DNA of 64,000 bases from Bidens hawaiensis. Lineage: Eukaryota; Streptophyta; Magnoliopsida; Asterales; Asteraceae. Under the pieces are notes generated by a model. It was not told the DNA's origin, ran no database searches, and worked only from the letters and a program-made list of their open reading frames with translations. The stretch is from contig JAIQDT010007359.1 in assembly GCA_021521415.1 (NCBI GenBank), forward strand, positions 62,001 to 126,000. The letters run 5' to 3'. The position numbers and the translations under genes are program-made. This document shows positions 11,871 through 23,386 of the stretch, piece after piece. The first letter of the stretch is position 1; each line of letters starts with the position of its first letter.

Positions 11871-12607
11871 ATAGAATTACAGAACAGTTCCTCGACTTAG
11901 AAAAGAATGATTTAATAACAAAGAAGCCCTTGGATTTTAAGTAGCAAATTATTTAATGATTCAAAATCCTAATGGAAAATGTGTTAAGACAGTTAATGAT
12001 TCAAAATCCTAATGGAAAATGTGTTAAGACAGCTTAACCCCATCCAGGGGATCTGCCCCTTGGACCCTGCTAGGGGCTGCCGCCCCTAGAACCCCGCTGC
12101 CATGGGCGCTGCCCCCGGACCCCCGTTCGTTGTGGGTTATATAAAGATAGATGTACGATATGAGTAGCAATAGTTAATTGATGCATGTAAATTATTATAT
12201 AGTTAGCCGTGCCCAACTGAAGAAAGGAATAACTATTAACGGTGAACGTAACCGACTTCAGGTGAGTTTCTAGCCCCACTTCCTTGTTATGTTTTCGGGG
12301 CTGTGTGCATACTCGATGTGATAGTTAATACACTTACCTTAAGTGGTAAGTGTATGCCTTGTATGATTTATGTATGATGATTGCTTGACGGTGCGTGAAC
12401 GATCTTCGAATATTGCATGTACCGTCATGTGGTAGCTAAAGATGTGATTTCCATGTATGATGTAAGATAAGATGCATGTATGAATATATATGATGTATGC
12501 ATAATGTACGTATGATATGTTAATGGCATGTGAACGCTCTTCGGAGATTGCACGTATTGTCAGGAAAAGTATTTAAGAACAGGTATAGTATGAAGCTATG
12601 GAAGAAA

Positions 12608-12802
12608 GGGCACCGGACCCTAATAATATCCGAGGATGAAGGGTACCGGACCTTAATAATATCCGAGGATGAAGGGTACCGGACCCTAATAATATTCGAG
12701 GATGAAGGGTACCGGACCCTAATAATATCCGAGGATGAAGGGTAACCGGACCCTAATAATATCCGAGGATGGAGGGTACCGGACCCTAATAATATCCGAG
12801 GT
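12608..12802 (+). repeat. 33-bp minisatellite, about six units
   Basis: Nearly identical 33-base units with core GGTACCGGACCCTAAT follow in tandem; one unit has an extra base. The unit length is a multiple of three, so an 11-residue repeat (YRTLIISEDEG) is open in one frame, but nothing suggests it is translated. Confidence 0.9.
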
Positions 12803-12939
12803 ATGTAGGGTGAAACGCCCTTTATAATGTATGGTTAGATATGAATGTGTATGGACGAATGATGAACATGATATGTATGTAATGCGTACCTTCGGGCACG
12901 TATATGTGTATGAAAAATAAGTTATGTGATTAACTAGAA

Positions 12940-12974
12940 CTCACTCAGCGTAGCTGACTTTTAGTATGCACGCA
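12940..12974 (+). repeat. Conserved 35-bp LTR block, copy 2
   Basis: It is nearly identical to the block at 4417-4451 and contains TCAGC-GTA-GCTGA. It lies about 270 bases before the LTR end. Confidence 0.8.
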
Positions 12975-15900
12975 GACAAATAGGTTGAGGCAGTTCGCAT
13001 GACTGAAGACACATGGCATGGAATCGAAGATACTGGCATCTCGAAGAAATGTTGTGATGTTTTAAATACTATGCTTTGTTTTAATTGACTACGAATGTTT
13101 TATAAGACATGATTTGATGGTTATGTAAAATGTTATGGTTTAAGTTTTATTATTCCGCGAAAGTTTTTATTAACTATGATATTTAGAACTGCGTTTATGA
13201 GTAAATCCAACCTACAAAGTAAGGCTACCGGTAACGGGGCCTTACAGTTATCTTACACGTCATGCATGACATTTACATGAGTCAATAAAGAGTCACACAC
13301 ATGAGTCAGTCAGTACGCGTTGGTGATTAATGTCGAATCAGATATGCTTAAATAATTCGGATATAATTGTATGTGCTAGATGATTTTAAGTGTTACACGA
13401 TTTAGTACATTATTCTCACTTTACTCGCTATTTGGTATTATATAAAAATAATTTCTCAAGCATATGTTTATAATATTATCTGTGTGAAATTACTTGCTAA
13501 ATGATTATGTGTTTAGTTTATAGCTTGTGTCATGAAAATGCTCTCGAATGGGCATGATTTGTACGTTTTCGACTGTTATAAATAGTTTTAACAAAGATAT
13601 CAACGGGACTTTATTTTTACTAACTTGGTGTCACACCCTGCCATGGGGCATGGTAGTTTCATGGACAAATTGGTACCAAATGTAAGCATCAGAATATTAT
13701 TGATTAAAATAAGTTACAACGTTTGTACTATGTATTTAAGACAAGGTGTAACTACACAACTATCTCATCTCTGACACTGCTGCAATCCCGTGTTAGGTTC
13801 TATTAATCTTCTTGGCATCTAATATTCATTGTTCATGTTTGGAATATGACTCATTCCTTAGGCATACTCATTACATTGCTAATCCAAATTGTTGTTCACA
13901 TACTACCTGAATACATGCTAAAAAGTGTCAACTAAAAAGTTGGTGAGTTCGTGAGTTTTGCTCAAATACACATAAAAGATTTAATTTATAAAAGCGCGCA
14001 AGTTTGCGTGTATGTAAGTACAAAGCATGGTGCACATCAATCAAGCCCACAATCAATCCTGCATTCGATCATAAGCCTCCCCTCGACTTACAACCGAACA
14101 GCACCCGTCCCCGATTATTACTCTGCAAGCAATAATCCAAAAGTTAGGTCATATACCGCAACGGTCCGCAGACCTCAGTGTGGTTTACCCGACATAGGGT
14201 CATTGTGCGTGGGGGTCTCCCAAATAGTACTACTCATACGAGCCATAGGCTCACTCCCCAAGTTAATGATTGTGTAATTTAAAACGGGACAAAAACATGG
14301 CAAAAAGCAAGTCTTGATAAACCTCACACCATAAGTAAAACCAGCATGTATCCAGCCTAAAAGTTTAAGTAAAAAGGGCAGCACGAAACTCACCTCAGTC
14401 CATATGCAATATGTGTAAATGAATAATATTCTATAAGCTTGCAACGATGCTATATACCACCAAGTAAGCCTAGTATGTATACATGACAGTAAGTAACGTG
14501 TCAACAATGTTATATTTGTTATTGGTGCTATCGTTCGATTGAGCTCGTTGGGTATGTTGAAGTGTTATGACTTATTTCGGGTTATTTAGTAATTAAGTTT
14601 GGTTTCCCCATGTCAATTTATGATTGATAAAGCCTCCATTTTGCTATTATGGATTCTAATGGCCTTCTCTAGTATTATGTATAAGTCATCCCTAAGTGCT
14701 AATTAACGTACTAGGTTCTAACAAACAAAGTTTCATTCTTAATAACTTCACACATATATAAGTTTATAGTATTGGTATTACACATTGGGTCACATAATTT
14801 ATGTATAAGTAGTAAGTTCATAATATGTAAATTTATCGAGTTCGATAGAGTTACTATTTTAGAAAGTTCGGGTTCCGTTAAGTTAGGGATGCCGAACGAA
14901 TTCAAACTATCATAGTATATTGATATTAGTATCAATTGTTTTTATAATAAACATAGTTTGTTTTATTAAAGGAATGACAATGTCGTCCATCACCAGCATT
15001 GTCGGTTTTAAACGTAGCGACCCGCAACTAAGCTTACATAAACCAAAATACTTTTTATTACGACTTCACATTTACAATAAGCATATATTATGCAAAAATA
15101 TATTTGTTTCAGTTCTAAAAATCCCAGCGAGTTTCAAATGCACGGTTTTGGTCCCCGTATTTTGTTTAAGTGTCCAAACGTAAAAATTTTAGTACTAGTA
15201 ACTCAACTAATTGTTATCAAAATAGTTTATGATTAAAATATAAATTATATAACTCTTACTGAAAAATTATTAAAAATTTATGTGTTTACATTTTATAAAA
15301 CCTTTGTTCCCTTTGTGTCGGTTTAACCGTAAACATGGTTTAGTTGGTGTTTCTTGCAAAGTAAGGCAAGGTAGGTTAATAAAATAGTTTATAATATTAA
15401 AATAAAATGTTTTATGTAATCTTTTTATTATATAAGAAAATATTATTTTATATGTTTGTGTTTCCGAACTTCCGTTTTGTGAATAAAAATACAAATATCG
15501 CGTAAGCGTATTGTTCAGTTTTCTAAATAATTTGTTTATATTTTTTTTGATGAAAAGTTATCAAATATATTATTTAAGTTAAAATAATACATTATAAGCT
15601 TTTAGTTCAAAAATCGTAGTTTAAAGCAAGGTTCGGTTTTGAGACTGGTTGACCGTTCGGCTAAAGTTACGATTGCATAGTTATGTTTTATTTAAATTAT
15701 TTAATTAAAACATTCTCTCAAAAAGAAATTCATGTAAAAGTAATAATTTAACATATTTTTATTATTTACAATAATCTCGTTGTAATCTAGTTGGTAGAAT
15801 AGAGAATCTTCGGTTTAGACGAAGGTAACGTTGTAAAATCGTGTTACCGTTATCGTTGTAATCTAATTAATCAAGACCCTAGCCGTTACAGTAGCCGGAC

Positions 15901-16490
15901 CATCTGAACAGCTACACAGCTAGAGTAGCATCTTTTGGCCGAAGCACCTATGGTGACCAAAACTCCGTATCAGATCACGTTTTGGGTCATCTGAGATACC
16001 CTAGACTTACTGGCCGAAGCCTTCCAACTGCTACCGTCCCCGTATCGTTGTCGTTCTTCTCGTGATGTAATTTGCAGAGCTGAGTCAGAGTGGTAGGGGT
16101 TCGTCGGAGCCTTGCCTGAAAGCCGTACCCTAATTTCGTCTGTCGTCGCTGCTTGTTCCTTCCGTTGTTCTTTTCTCACGCCGTCGTCCTACTTCATGTT
16201 ATAACCGCCACCCGCGTTGCTGGGTCAAAAATTTAGCCGCTGCTGTAACTAAATCACCGGAAGTGTATCATCGGGTTTGACGATTTAGGCTATGCAATCT
16301 TCATCTACCACCGCTGCCAGAGCTATGGCAGCGGTTCTTCTTCTTTGGCGTTGTCCGGATATGGAAGTTATGGAAGGGTTGCAAGGATTGGAGATGAAGA
16401 TAGTATGTTATGATAAAGGAGTTTGTAAACGTATTGTGGTTTGTTCGGAGAAGAGAAGATTTGGCAAGGACGTTTGATGGAATGAGTTAC

Positions 16491-17258
16491 GGGAAAATTA
16501 CCAAAACATTCATTTTTGATCAAAATTTTACCCAAATAGGAATGCTTATTTTAGCCTACATCTCTCCAATCATTGGTTTTTATACCAATAAATAACTGAC
16601 ACGTTACCGAAGCCAGCTAAGACGGCTAAGTCTTAGCCGCCACTTTACGGGCATGAAATTTTATGAAAAGTAAACGGGTCCCACCTTTAGCCAATAAAAA
16701 TTCGACAAGTGTCAAAGGCGGCTAAACTTAGCCTACATCTATGGTTATTTAGCCGGCATCTTTGACTCTTAGTCGGATTCGGGATACGTGTCTATTTACT
16801 TAGCCAGCTCCAAATATTCCTTCTTAGCCGGATCCAACTCAGCTTGTAGGCTAAGGCTTCACTTAGCCGCCTTATTTTGTTCATTTAGCCGTCTAATTTT
16901 TGCCGCCTAAATTGAATATTTTACCAACCTTACCAACTTGTTTTTAAAAATTTAGCCGGCTTCACTTAGTTGTCTTCTTAGCCATTGTAAATTTAGCCCC
17001 CAAAATTAAATGTTTTTACCTACTCAATTAATTATTTAGCCGGTTTCGACTAGCCATCAATTTTTTTTTCTCCTAGTCGGCATGTTTTAGCCATCAGAAA
17101 TAAATACATTTACCTACCCAAATTTAAATTCTCACCAACCATTTTTATAAAACTATACAACCATCTTCACTCTATCTTATAAAATCATCTTCACCCTATC
17201 AAACTTTTTACTTTCTTATCACAAGATCCTCATTAAAAAAAATATGTTTGTTAACGTC
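16491..17258 (+). repeat. Left inverted arm of the Mutator-like element
   Basis: The arm pairs with 40345-41110 over its whole length by eye. It is dense in TTAGCCG or CGGCTAA heptamers and close variants, with more than a dozen between 16610 and 17100. The outer 100 bases lack the motif. Confidence 0.75.
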
Positions 17259-17480
17259 ATCGTTAAAAACAACTTTATTAGGTAAAAACAACTTTATTGG
17301 TTAACAAAAAAAAAATTTAAATGAAAAAATAGATATGATATAGTAAGAAGTAAAAACCTCTGGTAGGGTGAAGATGGTTTATGTGTTTAGTAAGATAGAG
17401 TGAAAATGGTTTTATAAACTTTATAAAAATGGTAAGTAAAAAAAATTAACACGTATTTAAAGAATGAAAGAGAGCCAAGT

Positions 17481-17864
17481 TGTTGGGCCTAGTTTATATG
17501 GTTTGTACTTAGTCTAAGTTGTTTTGTGTTTCATTTGTACTTGGGCTTTGGACTAACATGTAAGCCGAGAACTCCTTAGAGTTCTCGGCGGGCTTTTGGG
17601 TGCGTATGGGCTTAGGTGTTTTGGGTTTTCTATATATAGTAGATGTCTTGTATAGGTAACCGGTTGTTCGTTCACTCATTATTCAGTATTGTGTATTGTA
17701 AGTGCTTAAGCACCCGACGTATCTTAATATACGTGTGTTTTGAAGCAATCTCGTGTTACTATCTTGTGTTTACTCGTGTTCTTGAATCACCAAGTATCGG
17801 TATTTCGAACATATACTTGTTATATTGATATCATAATTGTAGTGATCCAGATTCGGGACTTACA
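17481..17864 (+). repeat. Left LTR of the Sirevirus
   Basis: It starts TGTTGGGCC and ends GGGACTTACA and aligns end to end with 39687-40069. It contains a perfect hairpin, a TATA box at 17630-17638 (CTATATATAG) and, from there on, the presumed transcript start and R region. Confidence 0.92.
17564..17589. promoter_or_regulatory. Perfect LTR hairpin containing TTCTCGG
   Basis: An 11-bp stem (GCCGAGAACTC and its complement) with a CTTA loop sits about 40 bases before the TATA box. It is unchanged in the right LTR at 39769-39794 although the surroundings carry substitutions. The stem includes the TTCTCGG motif that is repeated elsewhere in this element. Role unknown; a transcription-factor or RNA-structure site is plausible. 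Confidence 0.75.
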
Positions 17865-17865
17865 A

Positions 17866-17879
17866 TTGGTATCAGAGCC
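17866..17879 (+). other. Sirevirus primer-binding site
   Basis: TTGGTATCAGAGCC, complementary to initiator tRNA-Met, begins two bases after the LTR end. Confidence 0.92.
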
Positions 17880-18093
17880 TTAGACCAGTTCAGGCTCGTT
17901 ATTGTGATATCAAAGATTCAAGATCTTGGGTCATTGGTGATTTATTTGTGTTTTCCGGTGAAACAGTGAGCGGAGAAGAGGAAGAAAGCATTCTTGGGAA
18001 GGAACTGATTTTGGTTTGGAAACAAATCAAAATCCCACTTTTCTCGGGAGTTTGTTACGAGTTTGTTGACAGTTAGTCAGTTTTCAGCCACTG

Positions 18094-18330
18094 GTAGTTC
18101 TCGAAAACCATTAGTTCTCGGTGTTTGTTGGTTTTCGGCTGCGGTGTGTTCTCGGCTTACAACTGTTCTCGGTCACTCTTGGTTGTTGGATAAGGTAGTT
18201 CTCGGTCAACGCTACCTGTTCTCTGTCAACAACAGTGTTCTCGGTCAAATCTTGGTCCACTTGGTTGTTTTCGGTCAAACTCAGTCTTATATTGAAGTTC
18301 TCGGTCAACCAGTTTGATTTTGTTCTCAGC
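18094..18330 (+). repeat. TTCTCGGTCAAC motif array in the Sirevirus leader
   Basis: About eleven copies of GTTCTCGGT or near variants (GTTTTCGG, GTTCTCTG, GTTCTCAG), several extended to GTTCTCGGTCAAC, are spaced about 15-30 bases apart in the untranslated leader between primer site and gag. All point the same way. The same motif occurs in both orientations before the 3' ORF (36661-36915) and in the LTR hairpin. Confidence 0.8.
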
Positions 18331-18443
18331 CCAGTTAGCTGTTTTGGGCTTGTTATACTTGGACTTGGACTCTTAAATTGGACTTAATTTTAACTGGACT
18401 TAAAAATCAATCTCTAATCAATCGAAGATAGCCCAGTTAACTA

Positions 18444-20111
18444 ATGGTATCAATTCAATCAACTCGTCACTTCATAAAGAACTTGATTCCATCATGGGCA
18501 CTGCTACTCGTATACCTCGTCTATTGTCCCATGAGGGGTTCAGTGAATGGAAATTTTCTTTCGAACGCCAAGATGAAAGATTCCAAAATTTGGAAAAGCA
18601 TTGTGAGGGGACCTCAAAGGATCACCTATCAAAGGGATGGTTCTAACGAGGTTCTTGTGAAACCAGTTGCTCGGTATGATGATGATGACTTTGCTAAAGT
18701 TGAGGAAGATGAGAGAGCTCTTTCCACTCTAACCATGGCACTCTCACCTGAGATTTCCCTTCAGTTCAGAGAACTTCAATCTGCTAAAGAGTTGTGGGCT
18801 GCACTGATAGAAGTTTATGAAGGAAATGAAGATATGAAGAGAAGTCGCCAAGATCTGTTGCGACAAAAGTTCAATATGTTCAATCATGTTTTGGGAGGGA
18901 CATTGGAATCCTAACTTCAAAGATTCATATCTCTTGTGACTGAAGTGAGAACAGCAGGAATCTATCTGCAAACTTCATAGATAATTAACAAGTTGGTGAA
19001 CTCATTGCCAAAAAATTGGGACATGAATGTTGAGGTTATCAAAAAGACTAAGGATCTCAATAGGATGGGTATGACTGAAATGATAGCCACTATTAAAGCC
19101 TGTGATATGGATGATAAACAGCGGGCAATAAATCATGCTAGTTCTTATAGTGCTGCTGGATACAATGTTGCTTCCAACAGTGCTCTTATGTCTCAAGATA
19201 GTTTCTCACTATTCAAGCCCACTCAACAACCACCTCAGGGAAACTTCCAGATGTTCTCATCCACTCTAGGTCAATCATCATCATTCAACTCACCCAAACC
19301 ATCTCCAGTGTTCTTCACCAAGTCTAGTCAGTCTTCAAAAGACACTGGTGAAACCACCCACTCTCCCAGTCAGAACTTCAGGCAGATCCACACCATACCA
19401 AAGGAGACTCAAGAGAATATAGCTCTAATGGTGGGATTCATGAATTCTTATCATGCCTTTTTGGCTGGAGATTTGGTTCAACCTGTGGTTGCTGCTGAAC
19501 TAGATCAAATTCATCCTGATGATGTTGAAGAGATGAACATCTCGTGGCAAATTGCCATGGCAGTTTTCCATGCAAAGAAGTTTACTAAGAGGACGGGTAG
19601 AAATAATGGAACATGCCTAATAATCAAAAGGTGGGTTTTAACAAAGACACTCTCAGGTGCTACAATTGTCACGAGCCGGGTTATTTTGCACGTGAATGTA
19701 CTAACCCAGCTAAGGATGGAAATACGGAAAGGGCATTGGTTCCAGTTGGAAATGCTCGTGGTGAGGCTGGAGGTAGTTCAGGTAATGGTGAAAGAATTAT
19801 GGTTGCTCAATAGTTTTCTTTGGAAGGTCAGATGGTTGCACCTTAACATTGGAAATCAGACTGCAAGTTTTGCCAATGTTGAAGACACTGGAGAAGAATA
19901 TGCTACTGAGGAGAAGGTCAATGAGCTTCTGTTTGCGTATATGGCGTTTACTTCTCCAGAATCATCTGAGGTATGTTTTCAACCATGTTCTTTAAATTGT
20001 GGTGAAAAAATAGAAATGTTTAAGCTTCATAATGATAGTCTGAGTAGACATATGGAAAGAATAAAATCAGAAAATTTCAAGCTTAAGAAAAATGAAAAAG
20101 GTTTTACTTGA
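18444..20111 (+). pseudogene. Sirevirus gag
   Basis: Gag builds the virus-like particle. The first frame has the UBN2-like copia core: LVKPVARYDDDDF, ALSTLTMALSPEI, SAKELWAAL and RQKFNMF. Stops at 18912 and about 18978 interrupt the same frame, which continues with NKLVNSLPKNWD. A shift near 19605 puts the zinc knuckle CYNCHEPGYFARECTNP (19655-19705) in another frame, and a second shift near 19850 restores the first. The C-terminal part is acidic, then lysine-rich. The start codon is uncertain because residues before about 18530 fit poorly. Confidence 0.8.
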
Positions 20112-21411
20112 TAAAACTGAAGCACAAAAGAAAGACATTTCTAAGCTTAAATCTGATTTTAGCATAAAAAGTTGTCACCACCTTGATGCCAAACAAGAAA
20201 TTGCTGAGTTAACTGCTAAACTGGAAGCTTCCAAGTTAGAAATCTTAAATCTAACTAGTAAGTTTGAAAAGGCTTAACTTGATCTCAAAAAATTTGATGG
20301 TTCCAGTAATGTAGTTAACTCAATGATTGAAAACCAATTGTGGTGGAAAGAAAATGAAGGTGAGGGAATAGGATACAGTCCAGTTCCCCCACCTTATAAA
20401 CATTATTATATCCCTACACCTGTCACCAAAGAACAGGAAGAAAAGATAATGGACATGAAGTATGGTAAACAAGACAAAGGTGATAGGACCAGCTCTGCGA
20501 ATGCTGGTCCGTCCACTTCAAATATGAACAATTCTAATGTATCTACTTCATGTGCAGAAAAAGTAATTGTGAAGGAGTGGACTGATGAGGATGGCTACCC
20601 TAGTTTTGATTTTGATAATAACTTTATTTCTGATATTTCTTTATAACTTCCTGTTTTGAACTCTGTTATTCTGACTGTTTGTGTGGGCTCTATTTCAAAG
20701 AGCAAGGATTCTTGTGTGGTTGATTCGGTTGAAACTTTGAACTCTGATAATGTGGTTTCTAATAAAACTAAAAATTCAAAAACATTAAAAAAATACGTTG
20801 CACCTAAGTTTGTCAAAGAGGGATGCTCTAATGACAAACAGGGTGATAAGTTCAAAAATGAGAACAAGAGTTCTCACAAATTTAAGCAGACTGGTCCACA
20901 CAACCAGTCCAGACAAGGAGTTGCCCAAAATGACTTCTTCATAAAATGTCAAACTTGTTTTAATTGTGGCACTCCTGGTCATATTGCCAGAAATTGTCCA
21001 CATCGTCCGTACGTTCCTTACTATGGATTCTATCGGAGGAATATGCCATACATGTCTAATAACACGTACATGCAAAGATTCAGGCATTATCAAGCTAGTT
21101 CGTTTGACAATGATTGGAATAGAAACAAATCTGGCAGCTTTAGTCCTCATCAGACCAAACCTAATATGTCTAATAGAAAGGTCATAAAAGATGTTCCAAG
21201 TTCAAATTCTAATATGAACACGACGACTAGACCAAACAGGAGAAAAAGGCTGATTCGTCTCCATCTACATCTAAAACACCGGAGGTTACGACAACCATTC
21301 GTAGCTACAACTCCAAATCTTACAGACATAGATGGTTGCCTAAATCTCCGGCAAAAGTTTCTACAAAGTCCATTTTTGACGATCATAAGGACATGTCATG
21401 GCAATCCGTAA
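20092..21411 (+). pseudogene. Sirevirus gag C-terminus and gag-pol junction with second zinc knuckle
   Basis: It starts with a coiled-coil-like segment (KKDISKLKSDF, ELTAKLEASKLEILNL), continues through PVPPPYKHYYIPTP and a Ser/Asn/Lys-rich linker, and has a second knuckle CFNCGTPGHIARNC near 20956-21000. The frame is shared with stops at 20275 and 20644, then shifts near 21235. A long gag with coiled coil and knuckles is usual for Sireviruses. The coordinates overlap the previous piece because a frameshift lies between them. Confidence 0.75.
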
Positions 21412-21414
21412 CAA

Positions 21415-22142
21415 CAATATATGAATCAGGGTCACCCAGTGTAAGTATGGACTGGGTACCAAAAACTAACTAATCCCGCGCTTTGTGCAGGGATAGCTAT
21501 GGGGGAATATCATCAGACCTTGGTATGTTGATAGTGGCTGTTCCAGGAACATGACAGGGGAAATTACCCAGCTGCACGACATTCAAACATTTAACGGTGG
21601 GTATGTGTCATTTGCGAGAGGAGAGAAAGGAAAGATCACTCAGAAGGGTATTGTAAGTAAGGGTGTTTTAAAGTTTGAAAATATTAATTTTGTTCCAGAA
21701 TTGAAGCACAGTCTTTTGAGCGTGTCAAAAATTTGTGACAAAGATTTTTCAACTCATTTTACTAAAAAGGAGTGTTTAATTCTGAAGGTATAATCATACC
21801 AGAAGACTGGATTCTTGGTCGATCACAACGAAAAGATAATGCTTATGTGATCGACATGAACAAAAATGTTCCTGACGAAATAACCTGTTTGTTTTCAAAA
21901 GTGTCAGCAAATAATGCAATGCTTTGGCATCGTCGGCTTGGTCATGCTAATACTAAAAATCTGAATCGTCTTGCTAAAAATAATTTGGTGCGTGGTTTAC
22001 CAATCAAGGATTTTGTGACTGTTGAAAAATGTGTGGCTTGTGCTTTGGGTAAATATCATCGAAAATCTCGCAAGCCAAAGTTGATTAAAACCATATCGTA
22101 TGTTTTCAATTACTTCATAAGGACCTTTTCGGGCCCGTTCAT
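21415..22142 (+). pseudogene. Sirevirus protease and GAG-pre-integrase region
   Basis: The aspartic protease motif reads WYVDSGCSRNMTG near 21515-21556 (Asp-Ser-Gly active site). It is followed by HSLLSVSKICD and, after a shift at about 21780, by the pre-integrase zinc region LWHRRLGHANTKNL (about 21920-21965) and CVACALGKYHRKS. These supply the HHCC metal ligands of copia integrase: His-His in RRLGH and Cys-Cys in CVAC. At least two frameshifts break the region. Confidence 0.8.
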
Positions 22143-22145
22143 GTT

Positions 22146-22513
22146 TTGAGTTTGTCTCGTTGCTCTTATTGTCTTGTTATTACTGATAATTACTCACGTT
22201 TTACATGGGTATTTTTCTTGTCAAATAAGAGTGAAACTGCAGATCTAATCAAGAAGTTTATTGTGCTCATGGAGAATCAACTAAATCTAAAGCTGAAGGA
22301 AATCCGTTGTGACAATGGAACGGAGTTCAAGAATGCAACTTTGAATCATTTCTGTTCAGAAAAGGGGGTGCTCCGTCAGTACAGCGCCCCACGGACGCCT
22401 CAACAAAATGGTGTGGCTGAAAGAAGAAACAGAACTCTTATCGAAGCTGCAAGAACAATGTTGTGTGACTCCAAACTGTCACTGTTCTTTTGGACAGAAG
22501 CTGTTAACACGTT
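22146..22513 (+). pseudogene. Sirevirus integrase catalytic core, cut by the Athila insertion
   Basis: Integrase joins the element DNA to the host. The core shows VITDNYSRFTWVFFL (first Asp), IRCDNGTEFKNATL (second Asp) and APRTPQQNGVAERRNRTL (catalytic Glu), then FFWTEAVNT where it stops abruptly. The sequence that follows is Athila LTR. The next part of the gene appears at about 32503, with roughly 80 codons (the YTxNR to FLGY segment) missing between. Confidence 0.85.
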
Positions 22514-23371
22514 TAGCTACACATTAAGTTTTGGACAGCAGCTAACAATGGATTTAAACATCATAGACATCAACATAAACATAATAAAACTCATTCAATG
22601 ATCAAGAACAATCAAGCACAAGTCAAACTTCAAATCAATTGCAAAACTATTCAAGTAAAAGATCAAGTTCAACTAGTTATGTATCTTGAATGAAAACACA
22701 AAGTTTATGGATGATTACTTAAGATATATGGCTGAAACAAACGATGATTAAGACCCGTAGCTGCTGTCCCGAGTTATCCTTAACAATCTCCTTACTCTCC
22801 TAGCCACCACAAAGCCTCTACAATAATTTTTTCTTTCTTTCTTTGCTGTCCAAATCTGCCGATCGCTGCTGCCCTCTTGGGTGTTAAGTTATTAATTTGG
22901 TTTCTTCCTAATTTATTGCTCCTTTGGCTGCCGTGGGATTAAAACACAGCCACAAACTAAATCTAATAATGTTTCCTTAAAACCAACAAAGCTTTTAAAT
23001 GCTAGCCGACCAAAAACACCCCAAACAAACTTTAATTTTTTCTTTCTTCTACCTCTAACACAAACTGCCGATCGGAAATATGTAGGCAGGTTAGGGTTTT
23101 TTTATTTTTTTAATTAATATGATTAGCAAGAAAGGCTTCTAATTTGTGGGCTTGGGTCGGGCCTTAACTTGTAGATTTAAAACTTGACCAAATAAGCCCC
23201 TAAAGTCTTCAAATTTTACTCTTTTTTCCACCAAATCTCATAACCTACAAGTAAACAAACAACTTTGTAAAATTAAGCATAAACAATCCATAAAACTTAA
23301 TAATTAAACTAAGAAAGTACTTAAATCATGATACAACGATAAGGAAAGTAAGTGTGTTTTACAACACATCA
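22511..23371 (-). repeat. 3' LTR of the Athila element, truncated
   Basis: It matches about 31648-32502 of the right LTR, including GTTTAGCTACACATTAAG at its left edge. About 1 kb of LTR present at 30634-31647 is absent. The inner end ACACATCA next to the purine tract is intact. Confidence 0.85.
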
Positions 23372-23373
23372 AA

Positions 23374-23386
23374 CATCCCCACACTT
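23374..23386 (-). other. Polypurine tract of the Athila element
   Basis: The minus strand reads AAGTGTGGGGATG directly before the 3' LTR, a form often seen in Athila-type elements. Confidence 0.75.

Larger units (their letters stand above)
10858..13246 (+). mobile_element. Solo LTR of a gypsy element, TSD GTTAT
   Basis: The insertion starts AGTAACATCC (first T lost) and ends GGGGCCTTACA, with GTTAT at 10853-10857 and 13247-13251. The intact left LARD LTR reads straight across the site at about 6066. There is no internal region, so it is the product of LTR-LTR recombination. Orientation is plus, from the TATA box and CT-rich leader. A related minus-oriented LTR lies at 56338-57803. Confidence 0.88.

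Noticed and set aside
12530..12745. Small protein with an 11-residue repeat
   Set aside because: The repeat is the 33-bp minisatellite read in one frame; no start context or relative supports a gene.
12608..12802. CRISPR-like array
   Set aside because: Units are contiguous with no unique spacers, in plant LTR DNA; it is a minisatellite. The TTAGCCG and GTTTTC arrays are likewise not CRISPR.
14175..14507. 110-codon minus frame and the 108-codon plus frame overlapping it at 13951
   Set aside because: Both lie within solo LTR sequence, show no motif, and overlap on opposite strands; chance frames.
16292..16477. Short coding exon in the GC-richer stretch before the Mutator-like element
   Set aside because: It lies within the solo LTR and fits an LTR leader; no protein similarity recognised.
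17643..17828. 61-codon frame inside the Sirevirus LTR, present again at 39848
   Set aside because: It repeats only because the LTR repeats; it overlaps TATA and R sequence and has no protein features.
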